A stretch of 64,000 bases of DNA from Daphnia carinata (Eukaryota; Arthropoda; Branchiopoda; Diplostraca; Daphniidae), in the NCBI RefSeq assembly GCF_022539665.2, contig NC_081340.1, forward strand, positions 6,261,357-6,325,356. The letters are read 5' to 3'. Under the pieces are notes generated by a model that saw only the letters and a program-made list of their open reading frames with translations, searched no databases and was not told the DNA's origin. Shown in pieces: positions 49,663 to 60,231 of this stretch. Each line of letters starts with the position of its first letter. The stretch's first letter is position 1. The translations under genes and the position numbers were made by a program.

Positions 49663-50360
49663 CTCTGGGACAGCATACTGACATGACTAATGAGCTATTA
49701 CCTGTATGCAACTTTTTTTTGAAACCTTTTCAGCTTGATAACAGATTCCAGAGAGTTCTCCTTATGCATCAGCATTCTAAAACACATCAATAGGAGCATA
49801 CACAATAGGGTATCACCTTTTAATATTTTTCCCAATGATTCTTCTTCAGTACAACTGGGAAAGCAGGGCAACTCATCTACGGTGACAGCACTAGAGAAGG
49901 CCAAGATGACAAATGAGAAAACCAGCAGTATCAGATTTCTATCAGTAGTCTTTTTCCTAAAACAACATGAATGATTAACATCAGGCAACTAAACAAACTC
50001 TGTGAAAAAGCATTAACAGATGTAAAATCTCTAAAGCCAATATAGAATCTGAGGTTCCTATGTAATAAAACTAGGCAAAAGAGTTTTCACATAGCCAGAT
50101 GGCAAAATCCTGAAGCACAGTTACTTTAGAAACCTTATATATATTAAGTTCCAAATCTGTAAGCGAAATGGTATATGCATTCTGTCAGGCCATTTCCACA
50201 CGTCTCACGTGTAGCATAGTTATGCTCATCCCCCCAAAAAGAAATAAATTGGAATAAGGCAGATAATTGGCATATATGGGATGTTTGAGTAACACTCACC
50301 TGTCCAGCACATCATACTGCATAGGTTTTAGGAAGAAGTCATGGTTGTAGAAATTTTGAA
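49663..50360 (-). repeat. Outer inverted repeat, right arm
   Basis: Inverse counterpart of 44,792-45,260, carrying an extra block of roughly 230 nt (about 49,940-50,170) in the middle. Together with the inner arms it makes the 44.8-50.4 kb region concentrically inverted, although the sequence between outer and inner arms does not match from side to side. Confidence 0.75.
49698..49956 (-). CDS. Small orphan secreted-peptide-like ORF, inverted copy
   Basis: It opens at acceptor TGTTTTAG (49,957) and reads 84 codons to a donor-like ACAG/GTAATA at 49,702. The product has a signal-like segment (LILLVFSFVILAFSSAV), then DELPCFPSCTEEESLGKILK, a hydrophobic stretch (LLLMCFRMLM) and LKRFQKKVAYR. It differs from the left copy at only about eight residues after the signal peptide, and no stops have arisen, which hints at constraint or recent duplication. 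The start codon is not certain: here the signal segment is preceded by an acceptor, whereas the left copy has its own ATG. Confidence 0.35.
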
Positions 50361-52508
50361 CAACTTTTACTTTTTAGAACAATGGTTCAAATGATGTCCT
50401 GGGGAGGCAGCACAGGTATAGTAGTTTGTAACCTAAGTCTTAGTTTATGAACACGAATGAAATTTTGTCATTGCCAAGCAGATTAAACAGTAATTCAGGT
50501 ATGAAGAAAAGCATTACCGTTCATTAAGTTGATTCCAACAACAACTATGACTTTTCACTATTAATTTTAATCCCTTATCATTCTTATTTGTCTGTCACAC
50601 TTATAACAGCATACTTCACACGTGCAATCAATGCAAAAGATTTTCTGTACGCTCTAATTGATACTGGATTGATCTTTCTCTTGTTACCGGAATTCTGGTT
50701 CAAACAGTATTTATTTTTTTTTTTTCAAAGGTTCACCGTTACCTCGGAATACCGGCATTGTTTCACTAACAGCTGACACTAGAAAGAAGATGATGCACCA
50801 GAAGATCGTGCAACATTGCCATATCTCACAAAACACCGAAAATTAATTACAGTTCCCTACAAAAAACTGGCCCCCTGACCGGTTGGACTATCAATCCCTT
50901 GTTGCCGATTACAAGAACTCAATCGATAATTATTGTATTTCAATTTTTTCTTCTTTCGTATTAAAAAAAAAATTATTAAAAAAGAACACGATTCAATTTT
51001 CGCGCCGTAAACGGGCGTGATGGGGATCGGGGGTACTGTTGATTGGGCTGGCGACCGACATGTAGTAGAAACTTGGGTGAGTCACTTGAACACATCTACA
51101 CGAGCGGAACAACAAAGCCAGCAAGAGCATTATTATTATTATTATTATTTTGTATAGAAAGGGAATCAAGAATAGTGGCGAGCCAAAACAAAAATTATAT
51201 CGCGGGACTGGGGCAACTCGATGAAAAGGAACAGGCTAAACATAATACTATGCGGGTTTATCCATTTTGTTTTCAAAGTTTGGGATGGATGGGTTCATTC
51301 GTTCACGACTGCAGAGAAATTTTAGTAGGATGAATAAAGGAGGAGGGAATCAATAGGGAACGGGAGAAATAGACTACGACTTTGTACAATGATTGCGGTC
51401 ATTCGGAGCGAAACAAACGTCTGTACAATCATTTGTAAAAAAAAAAAAAAATTATTTGAAAAAAAAAAGGAAGAGGAAAATCTAATCAAAATCGAAAGTG
51501 AATTCAGGTTTTCATTTTCCTGCATTTCCCCAATACAATCGCAAATATATATCTCTTTAATATAGATCAGGAGGATGGGACAAGGGGCAGGGAACACTCG
51601 TTGATCTCAAAACCCGAGTTTTCTAAATTTTGTTCTCTTTTTTGTTTTCTAGTTTTCGGCGAACTGAATTATTATTATTTTTTTTTGTTTGTTTGTTCCA
51701 ACGCTAGGAGAAAGACAGAAATACAAGGGAAAGTGTAAAGTAATAGCAAAAAGGGTGTGGCAGCAGCAACAGCAGCAGCAACAACGAAAAAAAAAAAAAA
51801 ATAAAACGAAAAATATCTCATAATGGAATGGAAAATGGCGTGTGCGTTTTCGCGTGCTTTTAACATTACGTCACCCCGTTTTCCATGGGAAGACGGGCGA
51901 AATTAAAAGCCACGAGAAAACAGCTGGCCTTCACGAAAGGAAAGGGAAAAAAAAAAAAAAAAAAACACAAAAATGAAGAATTGAAAACATTTGCCAAAAA
52001 AAAAAAAAAAAAAAAGACAAAATAATCAAAGAGGATCATCAGACGTGGCTTACACACCGCCGTTATGTTTTCTCAATTCCAACGTACGATAAGCAAAGTA
52101 AATATGCATCCGGTTTTGTTGAAGAATCCCAGGCACTTCGATATCATGTCATTTTGTAGTAGCCGTGCGCGAGCAAAATTCCATCAAAACATTCTTTGTA
52201 GGTCAACAAAAAAAAAAAAAAAAACGAGCATCTTCCGCGTGCTCAAAAAAAAAAAACATGACGGTCAATTTTGTTGCTAGAAATGAAGGGGAGCAAAAAA
52301 GAAATAGGCGAAACAATCGGACATACTCCTCCCCCCCCCCCGCCCTCCACGGCCTAAATAGAAGCGTACGCAACGTTCACAATCACTCTCTACCTCTCAC
52401 ACACACACACATACACAGGCACACAAACAAACACGGCATTAATATTTCTCCCATTTCGTCCAGTCTTATTTGCAAGTATCACAGAGTTCGTCAGGAGGAT
52501 CGGACAAC
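50361..52508. other. Stretch between repeat island and Phactr stop
   Basis: No gene supported. It includes the presumed Phactr 3' UTR and returns to homopolymer-rich sequence, now mostly poly(A) on the + strand from about 51.4 kb, with an ATT repeat at about 51,129-51,148. Confidence 0.4.
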
Positions 52509-53950
52509 TCATTTGTGGAATCTGCGCATCAAGAAATCCATTTAGAATTCAAATTTAAAAGTTGGGTTTTGAACGTACTCACCTTATCATGTAAAGACTA
52601 TCAACATGAACCATCATCTCGGTGCTCTTGAAGTCATTGAGCTCCTTGCGAATTGCGGCCTTCTCCTGGGGTGTAAGCCGTGTCCATGGCCGATCGGCTC
52701 TACGGTCATAATCCTGAGCGTCGGCCACTTCGACGTAGTCATTGAAGCGTATGATCTGTTTTGACAAGTCACATTCAACTTTGTTTTGCTGGGCAGCAAC
52801 GACAACACATTTCTGATTAAAAAAAAAAACAAAAATTACATACCTTTCTAGCTTTGAGTTCTTCGACCGTTGGCCTGAAACTGAGTTTACGAAACAGGGT
52901 CATCTTCTTCTCTTCCCTTTCTTTCTTCTCCTCGGCCGGACTGGTTCCTGTTTCATTCCCGAAGACGAATGAAAAAAACAAACAAACAAACAAAACAAAC
53001 AGCGTGTGCATCCATTAGATAATGTTTCGTTCAAAATTTACATGAAACAAGACACTTGCTTTTAAGGATGTTGCGCTCTTCCAGTTCCTCTTGCGTGGGT
53101 CGAAGACTCAGTCGCCTGTTTCAAAGACAAAAAAAAAAAAAAAAAAAAAAATAAATAAATAAATAAATAAAAATACAATACGAGAAGATAAATCATGAAA
53201 CAAGACTGGGTTATTACCTAGTCAGACGGGCGCCGATAGTCTCACGCTGCATGTGTCGCTCCCTCTCGGTTTGTGCGTGCAAGATGCCTCTCTCGATCAA
53301 CTCCTGGCGATCGGGTCTCATGGCCAACTTGAGCGCCAGACTGTCCTTCCGGGCTATCCGCGCATTCAGCTTGGCTGTGATCGTTTTCCGTGTCATGTCA
53401 TAGTGTTGCGTTTTGCCAAAACAACTTGTTGTATCGTCTTTGTTACCTTCTTCTGACATGTTCTCTTCGTCGTCGTCGCGATAGAGGATCGGTCCGTCCG
53501 ACTCATCTGAATCGTAGTCGCATTGAACGGGCGCCGTCACCGCTACGGGCAGGTAAGTCGGCCTCTGGCCTTTGGCCGGTGGTGGGGGAGGTGGCGGATG
53601 GTGATGGTGATGCGAGGCTGGCGGGTTATGATGGTGATGGCTGACCGCGTGGCCAGCGGCCGCCGACAGTTCTCGGTTATTGTTGTCCGACTTGAGCTGC
53701 ATATTGTGATTGTGGTCGTGAGCTGAACCGCCATTAGAAGCCGCACCGTTGTTTGTCGTGCTATTACTGTTGCTATGCTGCTGCTGCTGCCACCACCCAG
53801 GCTGATGCCGAATCGTAGCGGTCGCGTGCTATTTTGTTCCACCAAAAACCGGCCCACAATGAAAGGGAAAAAAGAAAAGACAAAAGAAAAATGTGATCAT
53901 TAGGACATAATTCATCGTTTCAGGAAAGACACCCACACAGCAAAAAGGAG

Positions 53951-53981
<31 letters not shown>

Positions 53982-56900
53982 GTCAATAGCAAAATCCTTC
54001 CCCACAAAATGGTCGTAAAAGGAGACCAACAAAAGAAAGAAATAAAAGAAATACAAATTAAAATGTAAAAAAAAAAGAAATCTACTAAAATGGTGCACGT
54101 AACAAACGAAAAATGAAATTCGGCAGCAAGTAGAAGAACCGCGAGCAAAAATAAAAGATAATGGGAGCTCGGCCAAATCAGCACCGTCAGATGGTAACCC
54201 AACGTTAAAGGAAAAGAGGGAAAAGGAAACAAAAAAAAAAAAAACGTGCAGGTGGCCATGAAGTTGGCCAAAAACGGGCAATCCTCGACTAGAACGATGC
54301 GAAAACCCCCAGAAATAAAATATGAAATAAGACAAGATGGGGCCGTGAGTTGGCATGACGGGAGTTTGGGATAATTGCAATCAAAGCCAAAACTGAAGTG
54401 GGGGTTAAACACACACACACACGCAAAAAGAGAGAAACGAATAGGGTCGAAATAGATAGGAGGAAAAAAAATAAAAATAAAAAATAAAGAGTACCATAAA
54501 AAATAAATAAAATAAAATAAAAACAAGAAGAGATAAGTAGATGCTAGTCACGTGCAGGGTTAAATACCTGAACCGTATCCTCTGCCTTAGTGAGAGCCGC
54601 CTATTTACCGTTTCGTTTTTTTTTTTTTTTTTTTTTTTTTTTTGTTTGTTTGTTTGGTTATTAACACAATGTTTGTTTTTTTGTTTGTTTTTTAACGGTA
54701 GAGGAGTGAGGACAATGAGAAAAAAAAGGAGAGAAAGAAAAACCACGGGCATTAGTTTTGCATATCCAGTTAAAGACGAAAACATCGGAAGCACCAAGAG
54801 AACCGACGATACACACCACCACCACCACCACCACCACCACCAAACAAATACAACCATTTCTTTTTCAAAATTCGATATCAACATGAAAATAAATTTTAAA
54901 AAGAAAGGCGATGAAATTCTAGTTCATTACTGGAGAGAGAAAAATAAAACAGTTATTCTTTTCTTTTCTTTCTTTCTTTCTTTCTTTCTCTCTCCTTTCG
55001 TTTTGGATTTGTCCGACATTGTAAACATAAATTGCTGATGGTGAAGTCGTGTTTGTTTTACCTGGCTGGCGGCGGAGGTGGCGGGGGTTGATCTTGTTGC
55101 CAGGCGACACCTCGACCTCCGTGCGGAGACGAGTCCTGCGTCGGAGTGCCGCTCGTCGGCGTTGATGGCGTCGACGGTGAATTACTGACCGACGATCCCG
55201 AACCCGACGGCTTCTTCAGCGCCGATTTCAGTGGCTTGGCGTGAAGCGACGGCTCTTTAGGTCCCTGTGCTCTCACCCAATCTAATTGTAAAAGAAAAAA
55301 AAAAAAAAAAATACAATGATATAAAAGACACTGCACTCGTTCCGGTTCATATCCGATCAAAAAAAAAAAAATGTCCCATTGTCTAGTTGGACGAAAGAGG
55401 GGCTCTCAAATGTGGGCGATGTTCTTACTTGCTGCTGGCGGTACGCCTCGTTCACTATCACTATCGTCGACGCTCTCTTCTGGAACGTCGTCATCCTGGA
55501 GGTCGGAGAGATCGTGTCCGACGTTGGTCAAAAGGTTGGGCGAAGAAGAAGCCACAGCGGGTGGTGCTAGATGAGCCAGGTGGATGCCGTGGGTGGGCGG
55601 AGGAGCCGAATGAGCTCCACGAGGAGGTAGGACAGGACTTGGGGATGAAAACATTGGCGGCGGAGGAATAGGTCCGATCTCCGTGACGCCAATTGGAGGT
55701 TCTGGAAGGTCCGTCATCAGGGCTTGCACCGAGTGATGGCCGGCCGATTGCGACGCTTCGGCCGACGACGACGTGACGGCCGCCAGCTGAACGGTCATGG
55801 CGTTGACCGGAGATCGATTGGCCGGATGCGATCCGACCGTGATGGTCGTTGAAGTCGTCACCGTCGTGACACCCGACGCCGAGTTGGCCGACGTCGTTGT
55901 CGTCGTTGGCGACGCCGTTGCCACCGTGATTAACGGCAACGTTGCCGCCCTTCCAGGCAACTTGGACATGACAGATGGCGAACCGGAACCTGAATTTGTT
56001 TTTTGTTTTTTTTTTAATGTAAAAAAGAAACCAATTTAAGAGATGAGAAAAAAAAAAAGAAAGGAACAAAGAACAAAAGAAGGAAGAAAAACACAATGGG
56101 AATTTCGAGTGACGAGACACACAAGACACACGCGTTTAATAACGAGACGCTAAACGCGTAACGGTTTCGCCCTCATCTGTCGGCTAATTGGATATCACAC
56201 AAAAACAAGCTCTTTCTTTTATTCTTTAGAAACATTAAAGAAAAATGCCAGTCCATAAATAAGAAAAAAAAAAAAAAACATTTTCGAAATGAAAAAAAAA
56301 AAAAAAGCGTTGAAGCTAATGTCTACAGGACAGGCTGATTGCATTCTTCTTCGAATTTTAATACAACAACAAAAAAAAAAAAAAAAATGAACGACCAAGT
56401 GGATTCTACGTTACCGTCTCTCGCAATCATCGCTTAACGACAATGGAATGCACCTAGCCGACGAATAAAAATAAAAAGAAGTGGGTGGGGGGGGGGGGAG
56501 GGAGGCCACACACTCACCTTGGAGATGCTGCGCTTGACTGTTGCGTTGAGCTATTGACGTGACGACTTGTGAATAAGCGGAAGACATGGACATGGTCGCT
56601 GCGGCAGAGGTCGTCGATGGGCCGCCGACCGACGTGGGGGCCGAACTGGACGACGTCGTTGTGGTCGTCGTCGATGCTGTCGCCGTCACGGCCGAAGCTG
56701 CCGGAGACGCCGACGAGGAGCTGCTGCTGCTGCTATTGAACATCATCTGCGTCGTCGTCGTCTGGCGCAGTTGCGTCGGCGGCGTACCGGCCGACGAGGA
56801 ATGCCCCACCAGGGCCGAAAGGAGGCCGTGTCCGGGCGCCATTCCAGCCGGTAAGCTATTGGGCCGGTTGCTGCCCGATCCGGCTGCTGTTGCTGTTGCT

Positions 56901-59900
56901 GTTGCTGCAATTGGGAAGGTGGTGGTGGTGGTGGTGGTCATGGTGTTGGACGAAGAGGAAGAGGAAGGTGGAGCGGGAGGAGGAGGAGGAGGAGAAGAAG
57001 AAGAAGAAGTAGACGATGAATCGTACGATTGCGAATGATGGCCGATGGTGCCGGGCATCAGAGGTCCCGACGCCAGCGCGGCGTTCAGGCTGGCGGCGAA
57101 CGATTGCGTAATGCATGCAGATGAGGCGCTGGACGTGCTGACGGCGCCACTCGTGCTGGTCGTGGACGTCGCCATCGTCTGGCTCGTGCTACTACTGTTA
57201 CTATGGTTACCCGTCGTGCTGCCGGACAAAGCGCTAGCGGCCGAACTAACGGCTTGTTCGCCGGACGCGTGAGACGGGCTGGGCGGGGCGCTGCTGCTGC
57301 TTGCGTTGCTATCGACCGCGTCAGAGTTGGACGCGCTCGAAGCCGACGGATGATGGTAGGAGCGCAACCATCCGCGCGCTTTGGCCGCCCCGACCAGGCC
57401 CGTTCCACCTGTCCGTTTATTCCAAGCGTATGAAGAAGAAGAAGAAGAAGTGGAAATGGAAGTGGAAGTGGTTTTGGGCGAGGCATTGGATGATGCGGGA
57501 GGGGGGAGTGCGTTGGAAAGAGGCGAAGTGACATGCAACGAAAGCGGCCGCTGTTCGGACGACGAGCTGGACGTGCTGGACGTGGTGGATGCGGTGGCGC
57601 TAGGAAGGCAAGACATGGATGCAATAGCATTGGCAGGCAGCGATTGATCCGACTGCTGGCATGGCTCAAGTGCGCTAGAGGATTGCGAACACCTACTACT
57701 GGCCGCTTCGCTGCCGGACGCCGTCGTCGATCCAGCACCCGAGTAAGGCTGATAGCCACTGTCAATCGACGACGAATGGCTCTCCTCCTTCGTCCGCTCC
57801 TTGTCTCGTTTCGATTCTGTCGAAAACAAAATCAACACGTCAATTCAATTGAGCAATTGGCTAATGCAATAACAGGATAAAGCTGTGCGCCTCCTTCATC
57901 CTTTTCATTATTAGACTCTTTCTCAACATTCGACATCAAGGAAAATATTTGTTTGCTTCGTTTCCTCGCCTTCGGCGGCTCCTTCCGGCCGTTCACGACC
58001 CAACCGTACGACAGACAACGTTTGCGTCTAAGTAACTGGCAGATCAAACCGAGACACGCGTCCCGATTCACGTTACAACTTTCCTGTTTTAACGAATCTC
58101 TCGTCTGCCTTCGTTTGAAAGGGAACAAAACAAAACAAAAAAATGGCACGCATTAATAGCCAAGTTTTTACGCAAGCCATTCAATCATATTGTCCATTAT
58201 TCATGAAAAATGAATAAATAAAGAGGAGAACGAACGAACAAACGAACGGAAAAAAAAAGGAAAGGGGGACATTGTTTCGTGCGTCTGGTCACACACAAAC
58301 ATACGCCGAAAGGCAGTTGGTGCTCGCACATCGTCATCGATTGTTTGCAAGTTAGATATTCTTACACACTGCCGAACCGGGATCGTGCCCGAGCATACGA
58401 TTCCTCAGGGAAATACGGTTCTACGATACATTACTTAAAAAAAAAAAAAAAAAAAAAACCACACGCAACTGGCACATGCCCAGACAAAACTTAAAAGTGA
58501 AGACAACAAAAAAAAAAAAAAAAAAAAAAAAATTGACTTTGAAAAATCCTTTTCTGTGTATAAAAAAAAAAAAATGGAGCCCTAACATCAAGCGCAATTT
58601 TTTGAAAACTAAATAATAATAATACTCGACGTTTTGGATACTCGAAAGACAAAGGAAGCGTGAAATAATAACGAAGAAGAGGAAGCTCAAATACTTAAAC
58701 AGTAATAACAATAATCGGTTGCAGAGTGATCGATGGTTGTCCGCCTTCAGAAAAAAGAAATTAGAAAAACAAAAATGCACGAGACTTGCAGCGTCGATAT
58801 ATGGCCGGTCTGGATGCACGCAGAACGCGTCTAGCCGTCGCAAATCGATATCGAATGACTTGGAGGAATGGCGGCGGCCATTGGGCCAACACCAACTTTC
58901 TCCTTTTTTATATTCAAAATAAAAGATCCAATTCTTCGCGCATACAAAAAACAAAAACGTTAAACGAATATTTTTCCAAGAAAAAAAAAAAAATTAAAAA
59001 ACAAAACAAAAAAAAAAGGTTTGGCTCTTTTCGACGCCTTCTGCTCTCGTTGTGCGCTGGTCTCAAGTCATTTGGAACGAACTGAGCGGACTGGACCTCC
59101 CCCACCCGTCGTTAAATGTTTCCATTTGGAAAAAAAAAAAAAAAAAGAAAAAAAAAGAAAAAAAAGAAAACATCGTTCATCTTGATGTGCATCGGACTGG
59201 AGCCAATTTTTTTTTTGTTTTTTTCTTTCAAACGAGCTCCTGGCATTTAGGCCTTACATCAGCTATAACCGACATCAGTCCACCCATGTCGACACAAACC
59301 CGTTCCTAGTAAAAATAGGACCCGGGCTGGACTTCCCAGAGATCTCCCCGCTGGAGAATTCCGGTTGCACTGGAATATAATATGCTCACTTTTATATTTT
59401 TCATTCCCCCCCCCCCCCTCTGAAAAAAAAAAAAAAAACTTACATCATTCCTAAAATATTTTTTCTTTACAGTAAGTCACCAGAGGAAATTTTAAAAATA
59501 AAATGTCTCACTATTTCATTCGAAATAAAGTTGTTCCAGCAACTTTTGATATCGGCACAACTTTGAATCCCCGCCCCTTCCCCCCCTATCGTTTTTTCCT
59601 GTGTGTCAGTCATACTGGTTTAAAGTATTAAAACGTAAGGCTTAATGGATCGATGCATTAAGAGTATTGTGTGTTGCCTTTGTCACATTTGCTTTTTTTT
59701 CGTTTTTTTCACATCGAATCATGTCGTCGCAACTGTCAATGCCCTGGCTGACAAATTGAACATGAAAAAAAAACATGGAACGACAATAGTAGACGACGGA
59801 TTTCTGTTTCCCTGAGAACGACATGACGGCCAGCAAAGCGAAAACAACAATTCACGCTAGGCTAATGAAGCGTTGCAAAGATGGCAGTGCAATCTCTTAA

Positions 59901-60196
59901 AAACATTCAAAATCCACGATCAGGTAAAAAAAAAAAAGATTTTCATTAAAATAGAAATCTGCTGCGCTATGAATCGTTTCTTTTTTTTTTTTTTTACGTT
60001 TTAAAACGGCCACCAGAGGAAGACAGCAAGTACAGCATTTGGGGCGACGTGGCAGCGCTGATGGCGGCGCACTCATCTGGGCTGCAGTTTGCCGGGCAGC
60101 CGGAGCCACACTAGCGACAGCTGGCCGTTCAAACTCGTTTTCACGGCTAGACAAATGCCACCACTTCATCGCAACGGGACGGAGAGCGGGGATGAT

Positions 60197-60231
<35 letters not shown>

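Noticed and set aside
53543-53857. Alternative minus-strand frame of 104 codons in the Phactr RPEL2 exon
   Set aside because: It ends in a stop before the RPEL2 motif; the frame carrying RPEL2 is the true one.
53829-54884. Long Phe-rich minus-strand ORFs
   Set aside because: Translations of poly(A)-rich intron sequence of Phactr; Phe/Leu content is an artefact.
56586-57647. Long plus-strand ORFs opposite the Ser-rich Phactr exon
   Set aside because: Antisense shadows of triplet-repeat coding sequence; rich in Asp/Glu/Val with no start or splice context.
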